Below, piece after piece: positions 52,150 to 63,241 of a stretch of 64,000 bases of DNA. The DNA comes from Rikenellaceae bacterium. GTDB lineage: Bacteria > Bacteroidota > Bacteroidia > Bacteroidales > Rikenellaceae. Numbering within the stretch: position 1 is the stretch's first letter; each line of letters begins with the position of its first letter. The stretch is from contig CABJAJ010000007.1 in NCBI GenBank assembly GCA_902363575.1, forward strand, positions 62,001 through 126,000. The letters are read 5' to 3'. The position numbers were made by a program, and so were the translations under genes. The notes under the pieces were generated by a model. It had not been told where the DNA came from, did no database searches, and was given only the letters and a program-made list of their open reading frames with translations.

Positions 52150-54237
52150 ATGAAGACAATCATTGCAGAAAAGCCCTCCGTGGCACGTGAAATCGCCCGC
52201 ATCGTGGGCGCGACAAAGAGAGAGGAAGGATATTTCGAGGGAGGCGGTTATGCCGTGACATGGGCATTCGGACACCTCGTTCAGCTTGCCATGCCCGACG
52301 GCTACGGCGTGCGCGGATTTGTCCGTGACAACCTCCCGATTATTCCCGACACATTCACGCTCGTCCCCCGTCAGGTCAGGACGGAGAAAGGTTACAAGCC
52401 CGACAGCGGCGTGGTGTCGCAGATAAAAGTCATCAAAAGACTGTTCGACACAAGCGAACATATCATCGTGGCGACCGATGCCGGACGCGAGGGAGAGCTT
52501 ATCTTCCGCTACCTCTACCACTATACGGGTTGCACCACTCCTTTCGTGCGCCTGTGGATCAGCTCTCTCACCGACAAAGCTATCCGCGAGGGACTGCGGA
52601 AACTCGAAGACGGCAGCAAATACGACAACCTCTACCTCGCCGCCAAAGCGCGGAGCGAATCCGACTGGCTCGTGGGCATCAACGGCACACAGGCGTTATC
52701 CATCGCCGCCGGACACGGCACGTATTCCGTGGGGCGGGTGCAGACACCAACGTTGGCTATGGTATGTGAACGCTACTGGGAGAACCGCCGCTTTACGTCC
52801 GAAGCATTCTGGCAGCTCCATATCGCAACGGACGGTTGCGACGGCGAAGTCGTGAAATTCTCATCCTCCGAGAAATGGAAAGAGAAAGAACCGGCGATGG
52901 AACTATATAATAAGGTAAAGGCGGCAGGTTGCGCCACTGTCACGAAAGCCGAGCGCAAGGAGAAGACGGAGGAAACTCCCTTGCTCTACGACCTGACCAC
53001 GCTCCAGAAAGAAGCCAACGCCAAGCACGGCTTCACGGCGGAACAGACGCTTGAAATCGCGCAGAAACTCTACGAAAAGAAGTTGATAACCTATCCGAGA
53101 ACGGGAAGCCGCTACATCCCCGAAGACGTGTTTGCCGAAATTCCCAAACTGCTCGCTTTCATCGGCACACAGCCCGAATGGAAAGACAAGGTGCGGGCAA
53201 AAGCCGCCCCGACACGCCGCAGCGTGGACGACGGCAAGGTGACAGACCACCATGCCCTGCTCGTCACGGGTGAGAAACCGCTCTTCCTCTCCAAAGAGGA
53301 CAATACCATCTATCAGATGATTGCCGGGCGCATGGTCGAGGCATTCTCTGAGAAATGCGTCAAGGATGTGACCACTGTCACGGCGGAATGTGCCGGAGTG
53401 GAGTTTACCGTAAAAGGCAGCGTCGTGAAGCAAACCGGATGGCGTGCCGTCTATGGCGAGGAAAAAGAGGAAATTACCATCCCCGGCTGGCAGGAAGGCG
53501 ACACGCTGACACCGAAAGGCTCGTCCATTACCGAAGGAAAGACCAAACCCAAGCCGCTGCATACCGAAGCCACCCTGCTCTCGGCAATGGAAACGGCGGG
53601 CAAGGAAATTGAGGACGACGCACTGCGGCAGGCGATGAAGGACTGTGGCATCGGTACTCCCGCCACACGCGCCTCCATCATCGAAACGCTTTTCAAGCGC
53701 GGTTACATGGAACGCTGCAAGAAGTCGCTTGTTCCCACCGAAAAAGGACTTGCCCTCAATTCCGTCGTCAAGACGATGCGCATCGCCGATGTTGCCATGA
53801 CGGGCGAATGGGAAAAGGAGCTGGCGCGTATCGAGCGCGGGGAACTGTCCGACGACACCTTCCGCAAGGAGATAGAGGCGTACACACGTGAGATAACCTC
53901 CGAACTGATCTCGTGCGACAAGCTCTTCGGCAGCCGTGACTCCGGCTGCGCGTGTCCCAAGTGTGGCACGGGCAGGATGCGGTTCTACGGCAAGGTGGTA
54001 CGCTGCGACAACACGGAGTGCGGACTGCCCGTGTTCCGGCTGAAAGCGGGACGCACCCTGTCCGACGATGAAATCAAAGACCTGCTCACCGAAGGGCATA
54101 CCAAGCTGCTCAAAGGGTTCAAGAGCAAACAGGGCAAGAGTTTCGATGCTGTTGTCGCCTTTGACGGGGAATATAACACGACTTTTGTGTTCCCGGAGGC
54201 TAAAAAGGACAAGAAATTTTCAGGACGGAAGAAATAG
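52150..54237 (+). CDS. exc: Exc, topoisomerase III-like excision protein
   Basis: A 695-residue type IA topoisomerase. The TOPRIM domain starts KTIIAEKPSVAREIA, with the acidic metal motif in VATDAGREGELIFR near residue 105. The catalytic Tyr is in KKLITYPRTGSRYIPEDV, near residue 316. A zinc ribbon near the C-terminus has CPKCGTGRMRF and CDNTEC. In CTnDOT, Exc has topoisomerase activity and stimulates excision in vivo. It starts 60 bases after orf3 and ends the excision operon, with a hairpin at 54315. Confidence 0.93.
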   Translation: MKTIIAEKPSVAREIARIVGATKREEGYFEGGGYAVTWAFGHLVQLAMPDGYGVRGFVRDNLPIIPDTFTLVPRQVRTEKGYKPDSGVVSQIKVIKRLFDTSEHIIVATDAGREGELIFRYLYHYTGCTTPFVRLWISSLTDKAIREGLRKLEDGSKYDNLYLAAKARSESDWLVGINGTQALSIAAGHGTYSVGRVQTPTLAMVCERYWENRRFTSEAFWQLHIATDGCDGEVVKFSSSEKWKEKEPAMELYNKVKAAGCATVTKAERKEKTEETPLLYDLTTLQKEANAKHGFTAEQTLEIAQKLYEKKLITYPRTGSRYIPEDVFAEIPKLLAFIGTQPEWKDKVRAKAAPTRRSVDDGKVTDHHALLVTGEKPLFLSKEDNTIYQMIAGRMVEAFSEKCVKDVTTVTAECAGVEFTVKGSVVKQTGWRAVYGEEKEEITIPGWQEGDTLTPKGSSITEGKTKPKPLHTEATLLSAMETAGKEIEDDALRQAMKDCGIGTPATRASIIETLFKRGYMERCKKSLVPTEKGLALNSVVKTMRIADVAMTGEWEKELARIERGELSDDTFRKEIEAYTREITSELISCDKLFGSRDSGCACPKCGTGRMRFYGKVVRCDNTECGLPVFRLKAGRTLSDDEIKDLLTEGHTKLLKGFKSKQGKSFDAVVAFDGEYNTTFVFPEAKKDKKFSGRKK

Positions 54238-54314
54238 TATTAACTTTGCCACTTGTTCAGAGTAATGAATTGTTCTTCGATACCGGATTACACTCATACT
54301 TTGGATTTAGTGGT

Positions 54315-54347
54315 GGCACTCGGAGGGATACCGAGTGCCTTTTTCTT
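54315..54347 (+). terminator. terminator after exc
   Basis: A 9-base-pair stem GGCACTCGG with its complement and a seven-base loop, then TTTTTCTT. It separates the excision operon from the DUF1896/methylase-helicase genes. Confidence 0.85.
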
Positions 54348-54399
54348 CCTTTTTCCAACCGATTATCCCGTTAATTATCAATCCGCTAAATCCAAAGTA

Positions 54400-54852
54400 A
54401 TGAACAACAAGAAGAAAAACGAGGGTCAGACCGACTTTTCCTATTACGGTCTGTACCTGCTGGACTATCTCCGCACGAACAAGTTTGAACAGGCTGACGA
54501 CACCGCTTTCATACGGGAACGGGCCGACCGTGCCGCCGAAACGTATGAGAGGGCACGGCTTGAAGGCTATCCCGCCGATGGTGCGCAGGAACTGGCGATG
54601 GACACGCTGCTGCGCGGGCTGCATTATTCCCGTTACGCCATCCTCCGCGAAGTCGTGGAAAACGAGTTTGCCGATGAAGTGCCGGAAGAGAAGCGTGAAG
54701 CCTTTGTCCTGAAACTGCTGCCGCTTGTCGGCAACGTGTTCTCCGTCTATGACCTCTCGGATGACAATTTCGCCCTGTCTTCCGATTACGACCTGCTCTA
54801 CACGGAGCTGACGGGAGCAACCGTCCTTTACTTAGACGAATATGGCGTTTAA
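54400..54852 (+). CDS. DUF1896 element protein
   Basis: A 150-residue acidic helical protein ([70 protein letters not shown]). This matches DUF1896, carried by CTnDOT-like elements just before the large methylase-helicase gene. Function unknown. I chose the ATG at 54400. It overlaps the next gene by 11 bases, so the two are translationally coupled. It starts after a terminator, so it may need its own promoter or readthrough. Confidence 0.85.
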   Translation: MNNKKKNEGQTDFSYYGLYLLDYLRTNKFEQADDTAFIRERADRAAETYERARLEGYPADGAQELAMDTLLRGLHYSRYAILREVVENEFADEVPEEKREAFVLKLLPLVGNVFSVYDLSDDNFALSSDYDLLYTELTGATVLYLDEYGV

Positions 54853-57800
54853 CCGCAAACAGAAACTGCGGGACAACATCGAGGCGATACGGACGGCATT
54901 CATCCTTGACAGGGAAAATAGGACAGCGACAACCGAAGAGCGTGCCATACTTCAAAGGTACTGCGGTTTCGGCGGTCTGAAATGTATCCTCAACCCTGCA
55001 AAGGAACTGACGGATGCCGTCCGGTGGGCGAAATCCGACCTCGAACTGTTCGCCCCGACGGTGGAGCTGCACAGGCTTATCCGTGAGAACAGCAAGGACG
55101 AAACAGAGTACAAGCGGTTTGTGGATTCGCTGAAAGCGTCCGTGCTGACCGCTTTCTACACCCCCAAAGAGATAACCGACACCATCGCGGACGTGCTGGC
55201 AGATTACAGCGTCCGCCCCGCCCGTATGCTCGAACCGTCGGCAGGTGTCGGCGTGTTCGTGGATTCCATGCTGCGGCACAGCCCCAATGCGGATGTGATG
55301 GCTTTCGAGAAGGATCTGCTCACGGGTACAATCTTGAGGCATCTCTATCCCGACCAGAAAATGCGCACCTGCGGTTTTGAGAAAATCGAAAGACCGTTCA
55401 ACAATTATTTCGACTTGGCGGTGTCCAACATTCCGTTCGGTGACATTGCCGTGTTCGACGCGGAGTTTCAGCGGAGCGACTCTTTCGGCAGACGCTCCGC
55501 CCAGAAAACCATCCACAACTATTTCTTTCTCAAAGGACTGGATGCCGTGCGTGACGGCGGTATCGTGGCGTTCATCACCTCGCAAGGGGTATTGAATAGC
55601 ACCAAGACCTCCGTGCGTAACGAGCTGTTCAGTCAGGCCAATCTGGTATCCGCGATACGCCTGCCCAACAACCTGTTCACGGACAACGCGGGCACGGAGG
55701 TGGGCAGTGACCTGATTGTCCTGCAAAAGAACCTCAGCAAGAAGGAAATGTCGCAGGACGAGCGGCTGATGACCGTGATACAGACGGACACGAAAACCGC
55801 CCTGACCGACAACGCCTATTTCATCCACCACCCGGAACGCATCGTGCATACGATGGCGAAACTTGACACAGACCCCTACGGGAAGCCCGCTATGGTTTAT
55901 CTGCACGAGGGCAAGGCAGCAGGCATCGCCGGGGATTTGCGCCGTATGCTCGACGAGGATTTCCATTACAGGCTTGCCATGCGCTTGTATTCGGGTTCAA
56001 TCCGGCAGGCAGGAACGGAAGAAAAAGTTGCCGTTCAAAATAAAGTAGAGCGTCCTGCCATAAAATTGGAAACAGTATCCTCGGCGCAGACGGTGGAAAC
56101 TCCGACAGAAAAGCCGCAACCCGCAGATGAAAAGCCGGAGATAGAACCGCGCCCGCAATATTCCGCAGGCGTGCAGCTCACCCTGCTTGACCTCTGGGGG
56201 ATGACGGAAGAGGTCAGCCAACCGAAAACCTCCAAAAAGAAAAAGACGGTGAAAAAGGCAGTTACGGCAAAGTCCACTCCGCCCAAACCGAAAGTCACGG
56301 TTACACCGACAGCTCCAACTGCAAAACCCGCAATGGAGAATAAGGAGGTGAAAGCGGAGAACACCGCCAAGCCTGCCGACCCGGACGACATCTATGCCAC
56401 ACTGGACTGGGATACCAATCCTCCCATCAACGGTTTCTATGAAATGATGATGGGTTTGACGCCGGAGCGTAGGAAAGAACTTCGGGAACTGGCAAGGCAG
56501 CATAACGAGAAACAAGTGGCGGAAAAGACGGAAGTGAAAGCCGTGCCGGAAACTTCCCGTGAGCAGCCACGACAGGAGGAAACACAGCCGGAGGCAGTCG
56601 CCGCACCTGCCGTTACAGATACCCCATCGGAAGCGGTGGGGACTTTCCTTTTCCCCGACATCGAAGCGGAAAAGCCGAAGGAGGAAGTCGTGGACCTTTC
56701 TCCGCGTGCCTACCACCGCACGCCGGAGATGCACCTGCGCGAAGGGTCGCTGGTGGCTGACCGGGGGCGTCATAACATCGGCTACCTGAAAGACATCACG
56801 CCATACGGGGCGACATTCCAGCCGCTCGACCTGAAAGGATACCAGAAGGAAAAGGCGTTGTTGTATGTGTCGCTGCGTGACGCCTACGAGCGTCTGTACC
56901 GTTATGAATCGCTCCGGCGCGAGGCAAATGTTCCGTGGCGAGAGCATCTGAATACCTGTTACGATGAGTTTGTCATGCGCTACGGCAACCTCAACGCCAA
57001 GCAGAACGTGAAGTTAGTGATGATGGATGCGGGCGGGCGCGACATCCTTTCGCTGGAACGGATGGAAAACGGAAAGTTCGTCAAGGCGGACATCTTCGAG
57101 CATCCTGTTTCCTTCGCGGTGGAGAGCCATGCCAACGTAGGCTCTCCCGAAGAAGCCCTGTCTGCGTCGCTCAACAAATATGGTACGGTCAATCTCGACT
57201 ATATGCGGGAGATAACCGACAGCACGGCGGAGGATTTGCTCACTGCCCTGCAAGGGCGCATCTACTACAATCCGCTCGTGACCGGTTACGAAATCAAAGA
57301 CCGTTTCATCGCCGGAAATGTCATAGAGAAAGCGGAACGCATAGAGGCATGGATGGGTGACAATCCCGAAAATGAGCGTATGCCGGAGGTGAAGCAGGCG
57401 TTGGAGGCTCTGAAAGATGCCGAGCCGCAGCGCATCGCCTTCGAGGATCTGGACTTCAATTTCGGGGAACGCTGGATTCCGACGGGTGTCTATGCCGCCT
57501 ACATGAGCCGGCTGTTCGACACGGAGGTGAAAATCGCCTATTCCGCAAGCATGGACGAGTTTTCGGTGGTGTGCGGCTACCGCACCATGAAAATCACGGA
57601 CGAGTTTCTGGTGAAGGGGTATTACCGGAACTATGACGGTATGCACCTCCTAAAACACGCCCTGCACAACACCTGCCCTGACATGATGAAGTCCATCGGC
57701 AAGGACGAGCATGGCAACGACATCAAGATGCGCGACAGCGAGGGAATACAACTCGCCAACGCCAAGATTGACGAGATACGAAACGGCTTCTCCGAATGGC

Positions 57801-60658
57801 TCGAAGAGCAGTCGCCGCAGTTCAAGGAGCGGCTTGTGACGATGTATAACCGCAAGTTCAACTGTTTCGTGCGCCCGCGCTACGACGGCTCCCATCAGAC
57901 CTTTCCCGACCTCAACCTGAAAGGGCTGGCAAGCCGGGGTATCAAGAGCGTCTATCCCTCACAGATGGATTGCGTCTGGATGTTGAAACAGAACGGCGGC
58001 GGAATTTGCGACCACGAGGTGGGAACCGGTAAGACGCTGATAATGTGCATCGCCGCGCATGAGATGAAGCGTCTGAATTTGGCACACAAGCCGATGATTA
58101 TCGGGCTGAAAGCCAACGTTGCGGAGATTGCAGCCACCTATCAGGCGGCATATCCCAACGCACGTATTCTGTACGCTTCGGAGAAGGACTTTTCGACCGC
58201 CAACCGTGTGCGCTTCTTCAATAATATAAAGAACAACGACTACGATTGCGTCATCATGTCGCACGACCAGTTCGGCAAGATACCGCAGTCGCCGGAATTG
58301 CAGCAGCGCATCCTGCAAGCAGAGCTTGACACGGTGGAGGAAAACCTCGAAGTGCTACGGCAGCAGGGAAAGAACGTGTCGCGGGCGATGCTGAAAGGAT
58401 TGGAGAAGCGCAAGCACAACCTTGAAGCGAAGCTGGAGAAGGTGGAACACGCCATAAAGTCACGCACGGACGACGTGGTGGATTTCAAGCAGATGGGCAT
58501 CGACCACATCTTCATAGATGAGAGCCACCAGTTCAAGAATCTGACTTTCAACACGCGCCACGACCGTGTGGCGGGATTGGGAAACAGCGAGGGAAGCCAG
58601 AAGGCACTTAACATGCTCTTTGCCATACGCACCATACAGGAGCGCACAGGAAAAGACTTGGGTGCGACCTTCCTCTCCGGCACGACTATCAGCAACTCAC
58701 TGACTGAATTGTACCTGCTGTTCAAGTACCTGCGCCCGAAGGAGCTGGAACGGCAGGACATAAGGTGTTTCGACGCTTGGGCGGCGATATTTGCCAAGAA
58801 GACGACGGATTTTGAATTTAACGTGACGAACAATGTGGTCCAGAAGGAGCGTTTCCGCTACTTCATCAAAGTGCCGGAGCTTGCCGCCTTCTATAATGAA
58901 ATCACGGACTACCGCACGGCGGAGGATGTGGGCGTTGACCGTCCTGCCAAGAACGAGATACTGCACCATATACCGCCCACGCCGGAACAGGAGGACTTCA
59001 TACAGAAACTGATGCAGTTCGCCAAGACGGGCGATGCCACCTTGTTGGGCAGGCTGCCGCTTTCGGAAACGGAAGAAAAGGCGAAGATGCTCATCGCCAC
59101 GGACTATGCCCGGAAAATGGCACTCGACATGCGCATGATAGACCCGAATTACGAAGATCATCCCGACAACAAAGCGAGTCACTGTGCCAAGATGATCGCG
59201 GAGTATTATCAAAAATACGACGCCCAGAAAGGCACGCAGTTCGTTTTCTCTGATTTGGGGACATACCAGCCGGGCGACGGGTGGAACGTCTATTCGGAAA
59301 TCAAGCGCAAACTGACGGAGGACTACGGTATACCGCCAAGCGAGGTGCGCTTCATTCAGGAGTGCAAGACCGACAAGGCGCGGAAGGCGGTGATAGACGC
59401 CATGAACGCCGGGACGGTGCGTGTGCTGTTCGGCTCTACCTCTATGCTCGGAACGGGTGTGAACGCCCAGAAACGGTGTGTGGCTATCCATCATCTCGAT
59501 ACGCCGTGGCGACCGTCCGACTTGCAACAGCGTGACGGACGCGGAGTTAGGGCAGGTAATGAGATTGCCAAACATTTCGCCGGGAACAACGTGGATGTAA
59601 TCATCTACGCGGTGGAGAAGTCACTGGACAGCTACAAGTTCAACCTCCTGCACTGCAAGCAGACTTTCATAAGCCAGCTCAAAAGCGGTGCGATGGGTGC
59701 GCGTACCATCGACGAGGGGGCAATGGACGAAAAATCGGGCATGAATTTCTCGGAATACATGGCGTTGCTCTCCGGCAATACCGACCTGTTGGACAAGGCG
59801 AAACTGGAAAAGCGGATCGCATCGCTCGAAGGGGAACGCAAGTCGTTCAACAAGGGCAAGCGTGATTCGGAGTTCAAGCTGGAGTCAAAGACCGGCGAGT
59901 TGCGCAACAACACGGCTTTCATAGATGCCATGACGGAGGACTGGAACCGCTTCCTGTCGGTGGTGCAGACCGACAAGGAGGGCAACCGCCTTAATATAAT
60001 AAAGGTGGACGGAGTGGATTCCGCCGATGAGAAGGTCATCGGAAAGCGTTTGCAGGAGATAGCCAAGAATGCCACGACCGGAGGGTTGTACACGCAGGTC
60101 GGTGAACTTTACGGTTTTCCGATAAAGGTGGTGAGCGAAAGGATACTCAAAGAGGGATTGGAGTTCACCGACAACCGCTTCGTGGTCGAGGGGAACTACA
60201 AGTACACCTACAACAACGGGCATCTGGCGATGGCTGACCCGTTGGCCGCCGCCCGCAACTTCCTCAACGCGATGGAGAGGATACCCTCCATCATCGACCA
60301 GTACAAGGCGAAGAACGAGGTGCTGGAGATGGAGATACCGCAGTTACAGGAGATAGCGGGTAAGGTGTGGAAGAAGGAGGACGAGCTGAAGCAGTTGAAG
60401 TCCGAACTTGCCGCCCTTGACCGAAAAATTCAGCTGGAGCTTGCGCCACCCACGCCCGAAGTCGCAGAAAAGGAGAATGAAGGGCAACAGCTCAAGCCGG
60501 AAGCGGAAGATGTGAGGAACAGGCAGGCGCAATATCCCGAAAATGCACCGCCGCAGATACGCAGTCCGGCGGATAGTATCGTTGCCAACCATGTCATAAT
60601 CGGGCGTCCGGGACTGTATGCCAAGGAGGAAACCCGGTCCAAAGGATTGAAAATATAA
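54842..60658 (+). CDS. giant N6-adenine methylase and SNF2-like helicase fusion
   Basis: A 1938-residue protein joining a DNA methylase to a helicase. Residues about 100-300 have the methylase SAM motif [17 protein letters not shown] and the motif IV variant VSNIPFGD, where a target-base methylase has NPPF/NPPY. Residues 400-620 are a low-complexity Lys/Pro/Glu linker. The helicase part has the Walker [11 protein letters not shown] near 1060, DESH in IFIDESHQF near 1226 and the C-terminal motif [12 protein letters not shown] near 1560. The C-terminus is a coiled coil ([37 protein letters not shown]). Similar proteins are conserved in Bacteroidales conjugative elements and phages, perhaps for anti-restriction. 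Activity is not proven. Confidence 0.88.
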   Translation: MAFNRKQKLRDNIEAIRTAFILDRENRTATTEERAILQRYCGFGGLKCILNPAKELTDAVRWAKSDLELFAPTVELHRLIRENSKDETEYKRFVDSLKASVLTAFYTPKEITDTIADVLADYSVRPARMLEPSAGVGVFVDSMLRHSPNADVMAFEKDLLTGTILRHLYPDQKMRTCGFEKIERPFNNYFDLAVSNIPFGDIAVFDAEFQRSDSFGRRSAQKTIHNYFFLKGLDAVRDGGIVAFITSQGVLNSTKTSVRNELFSQANLVSAIRLPNNLFTDNAGTEVGSDLIVLQKNLSKKEMSQDERLMTVIQTDTKTALTDNAYFIHHPERIVHTMAKLDTDPYGKPAMVYLHEGKAAGIAGDLRRMLDEDFHYRLAMRLYSGSIRQAGTEEKVAVQNKVERPAIKLETVSSAQTVETPTEKPQPADEKPEIEPRPQYSAGVQLTLLDLWGMTEEVSQPKTSKKKKTVKKAVTAKSTPPKPKVTVTPTAPTAKPAMENKEVKAENTAKPADPDDIYATLDWDTNPPINGFYEMMMGLTPERRKELRELARQHNEKQVAEKTEVKAVPETSREQPRQEETQPEAVAAPAVTDTPSEAVGTFLFPDIEAEKPKEEVVDLSPRAYHRTPEMHLREGSLVADRGRHNIGYLKDITPYGATFQPLDLKGYQKEKALLYVSLRDAYERLYRYESLRREANVPWREHLNTCYDEFVMRYGNLNAKQNVKLVMMDAGGRDILSLERMENGKFVKADIFEHPVSFAVESHANVGSPEEALSASLNKYGTVNLDYMREITDSTAEDLLTALQGRIYYNPLVTGYEIKDRFIAGNVIEKAERIEAWMGDNPENERMPEVKQALEALKDAEPQRIAFEDLDFNFGERWIPTGVYAAYMSRLFDTEVKIAYSASMDEFSVVCGYRTMKITDEFLVKGYYRNYDGMHLLKHALHNTCPDMMKSIGKDEHGNDIKMRDSEGIQLANAKIDEIRNGFSEWLEEQSPQFKERLVTMYNRKFNCFVRPRYDGSHQTFPDLNLKGLASRGIKSVYPSQMDCVWMLKQNGGGICDHEVGTGKTLIMCIAAHEMKRLNLAHKPMIIGLKANVAEIAATYQAAYPNARILYASEKDFSTANRVRFFNNIKNNDYDCVIMSHDQFGKIPQSPELQQRILQAELDTVEENLEVLRQQGKNVSRAMLKGLEKRKHNLEAKLEKVEHAIKSRTDDVVDFKQMGIDHIFIDESHQFKNLTFNTRHDRVAGLGNSEGSQKALNMLFAIRTIQERTGKDLGATFLSGTTISNSLTELYLLFKYLRPKELERQDIRCFDAWAAIFAKKTTDFEFNVTNNVVQKERFRYFIKVPELAAFYNEITDYRTAEDVGVDRPAKNEILHHIPPTPEQEDFIQKLMQFAKTGDATLLGRLPLSETEEKAKMLIATDYARKMALDMRMIDPNYEDHPDNKASHCAKMIAEYYQKYDAQKGTQFVFSDLGTYQPGDGWNVYSEIKRKLTEDYGIPPSEVRFIQECKTDKARKAVIDAMNAGTVRVLFGSTSMLGTGVNAQKRCVAIHHLDTPWRPSDLQQRDGRGVRAGNEIAKHFAGNNVDVIIYAVEKSLDSYKFNLLHCKQTFISQLKSGAMGARTIDEGAMDEKSGMNFSEYMALLSGNTDLLDKAKLEKRIASLEGERKSFNKGKRDSEFKLESKTGELRNNTAFIDAMTEDWNRFLSVVQTDKEGNRLNIIKVDGVDSADEKVIGKRLQEIAKNATTGGLYTQVGELYGFPIKVVSERILKEGLEFTDNRFVVEGNYKYTYNNGHLAMADPLAAARNFLNAMERIPSIIDQYKAKNEVLEMEIPQLQEIAGKVWKKEDELKQLKSELAALDRKIQLELAPPTPEVAEKENEGQQLKPEAEDVRNRQAQYPENAPPQIRSPADSIVANHVIIGRPGLYAKEETRSKGLKI

Positions 60659-60682
60659 CCTAAGGAATTTTATCTGAAGTAT

Positions 60683-60785
60683 TAATAAGGGCTATCCCAA
60701 AAGGTCTAAAAGTAAATTTTATCCTTTCTGCAAGTATCTATAGGATGGCAACTGCATTTTTTTCTTTTTGGGCAGCCCTTATTAA
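60683..60785. repeat. 103-base element with 22-base imperfect terminal inverted repeats
   Basis: The ends TTAATAAGGGCTATCCCAAAAG and CTTTTTGGGCAGCCCTTATTAA pair in 19 of 22 positions around 58 non-coding bases. It may be a MITE-like remnant of an insertion sequence, or a long-range terminator hairpin for the gene before it. Confidence 0.6.
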
Positions 60786-61150
60786 AATTTATTCTTATTT
60801 TAGGTTATATACATTCATGTCCATTTATGTAAAAAATTCCTGCTGACCTTGTTTATGTCTTGTCAGTCACCATTTGCAAAACCATATTTGACCCTCAAAG
60901 AGGCTGAATTTGATAAGTAACTTGCTACATACTCATAATAAGGAGCTAAATAGAACACGAATGGGAAATACACAAATGCTAAACTAAAGAAGATATTGGC
61001 CAAAATAAACGCTATACCGAGAGAGAAACTTGATTTTTCAACTTCCTAAAACGGTGTTGTTCAAACATTTCTACTTATTTGTACTTGCCAGTTGAACCTA
61101 CGCTTCCCTAATAAAATGTCTATGGTAAAAAGTTAAAAAATCCTCCCACT
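60786..61150. other. AT-rich intergenic region with a decayed minus-strand coding remnant
   Basis: No intact gene is supported. On the minus strand 61045-60863 is open for 60 codons without a start, reading a hydrophobic helix (FSLGIAFILANIFFSLAF) and ending YGFANGD then stop. This looks like the tail of a degraded membrane protein gene; it could also be chance in AT-rich DNA. Confidence 0.35.
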
Positions 61151-61181
61151 TTTGTTAGATATATTTTTTTGTGTAATTTTG
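61151..61181 (+). promoter_or_regulatory. promoter of the tetQ-rteA operon
   Basis: TTTG at 61151-61154 and TAATTTTG at 61174-61181, spaced by 19 bases, match the Bacteroidetes consensus on both boxes. Confidence 0.88.
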
Positions 61182-61189
61182 TAATCGTT

Positions 61190-61265
61190 ATGCGGCAGTA
61201 ATAATATACATATTAATACGAGTTAGTAATCCTGTAGTTCTCATATGCTACGAGGAGGTATTAAA
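61190..61265 (+). promoter_or_regulatory. tetQ leader: three-codon leader peptide and attenuator
   Basis: The leader has ATG CGG CAG TAA at 61190-61201, a three-residue peptide (MRQ). Downstream, CCTGTAG can pair with CTACGAGG, burying the strong ribosome binding site GAGGAGG at 61251-61257. This matches the translational attenuation known for CTnDOT: tetracycline-slowed ribosomes on the leader would free the site. Confidence 0.75.
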
Positions 61266-61267
61266 AG

Positions 61268-63241
61268 GTGCGTTTCGACAATGCATCTACTGTAGTATAT
61301 TATTGCTTAATCCAAATGAATATTATAAATTTAGGAATTCTTGCTCACATTGATGCAGGAAAAACTTCCGTAACCGAGAATCTGCTGTTTGCCAGTGGAG
61401 CAACGGAAAAGTGCGGCCGTGTGGATAATGGTGACACCATAACGGACTCTATGGATATAGAGAAACGTAGAGGAATTACTGTCCGGGCTTCTACGACATC
61501 TATTATCTGGAATGGAGTGAAATGCAATATCATTGACACTCCGGGACACATGGATTTTATTGCGGAAGTGGAGCGGACATTCAAAATGCTTGATGGAGCA
61601 GTCCTCATCTTATCCGCAAAGGAAGGCATACAAGCGCAGACAAAGTTGCTGTTCAGTACTTTACAAAAGCTGCAAATCCCGACAATTATATTTATCAATA
61701 AGATTGACCGTGCCGGTGTGAATTTGGAGCGTTTGTATATGGATATAAAAACAAATCTGTCGCAAGATGTCCTGTTTATGCAAACTGTTGTCGATGGATC
61801 GGTTTATCCGGTTTGCTCCCAAACATATATAAAGGAAGAATACAAAGAATTTGTATGCAACCATGACGACGATATATTAGAACGATATTTGGCGGATAGC
61901 GAAATTTCACCGGCTGATTATTGGAATACGATAATCGCTCTTGTGGCAAAAGCCAAAGTCTATCCGGTGCTACATGGATCAGCAATGTTCAATATCGGTA
62001 TCAATGAGTTGTTGGACGCCATTTCTTCTTTTATACTTCCTCCGGCATCAGTCTCAAACAGACTTTCAGCTTATCTCTATAAGATAGAGCATGACCCCAA
62101 AGGGCATAAAAGAAGTTTTCTTAAAATAATTGACGGAAGTCTGAGACTTCGAGACGTTGTAAGAATCAACGATTCGGAAAAATTCATCAAGATTAAAAAT
62201 CTAAAGACTATTTATCAGGGCAGAGAGATAAATGTTGATGAAGTGGGTGCCAATGATATCGCGATTGTAGAAGATATAGAAGATTTTCGAATCGGAGATT
62301 ATTTAGGTGCTAAACCTTGTTTGATTCAAGGATTATCTCATCAGCATCCCGCTCTCAAATCCTCCGTCCGGCCAAATAAGCCCGAAGAGAGAAGCAAGGT
62401 GATATCCGCTCTGAATACATTGTGGATTGAAGACCCGTCTTTGTCCTTTTCCATAAACTCATATAGTGATGAATTGGAAATCTCGTTATATGGTTTGACC
62501 CAAAAGGAAATCATACAGACATTGCTGGAAGAACGATTTTCCGTAAAGGTCCATTTTGATGAGATCAAGACTATCTACAAAGAACGACCTATAAAAAAGG
62601 TCAATAAGATTATTCAGATCGAAGTACCACCCAACCCTTACTGGGCCACAATAGGGCTGACTCTTGAACCCTTACCGTTAGGGGCAGGGTTGCAAATCGA
62701 AAGTGACATCTCCTATGGTTATCTGAACCATTCTTTTCAAAATGCCGTTTTTGAAGGGATTCGTATGTCTTGCCAATCTGGTTTACATGGATGGGAAGTG
62801 ACAGATCTGAAAGTAACTTTTACTCAAGCCGAGTATTATAGCCCGGTAAGTACACCTGCTGATTTCAGACAGCTGACCCCTTATGTCTTCAGGCTGGCTT
62901 TGCAACAGTCAGGTGTGGACATTCTCGAACCGATGCTCTGTTTTGAGTTGCAGATACCCCAAGTAGCGAGTTCCAAAGCTATTACAGATTTGCAAAAACT
63001 GATGTCTGAGATTGAAGACATCAGTTGTAATAATGAGTGGTGTCATATTAAAGGGAAAGTTCCATTAAATACAAGTAAAGACTATGCCTCAGAAGTAAGT
63101 TCGTACACTAAGGGCTTAGGCATTTTTATGGTTAAGCCATGTGGGTATCAAATAACAAAAGACGGTTATTCTGATAATATCCGCATGAACGAAAAAGATA
63201 AACTTTTATTCATGTTCCAAAAATCAATGTCATTAAAATAA
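61268..63241 (+). CDS. tetQ: tetracycline resistance ribosomal protection protein Tet(Q)
   Basis: Tet(Q) is an elongation-factor-G-like GTPase that removes tetracycline from the ribosome. G-domain motifs are AHIDAGKT (G1), DTPGHMDF (G3) and NKIDRAG (G4). The later domains ([32 protein letters not shown]) follow the EF-G plan. The GTG at 61268 sits ten bases from GAGGAGG and gives 657 residues; the ATG at 61316 (MNIINLGIL) gives the often-quoted 641-residue form that aligns with Tet(M). AT-rich codon use marks transfer. It heads the tetQ-rteA-rteB operon, overlapping rteA by one base. Confidence 0.97.

Noticed and set aside
51145..52521. 458-codon minus-strand open frame
   Set aside because: Antisense to orf3 and the start of exc; Leu/Val/His-rich antisense composition with no domain.
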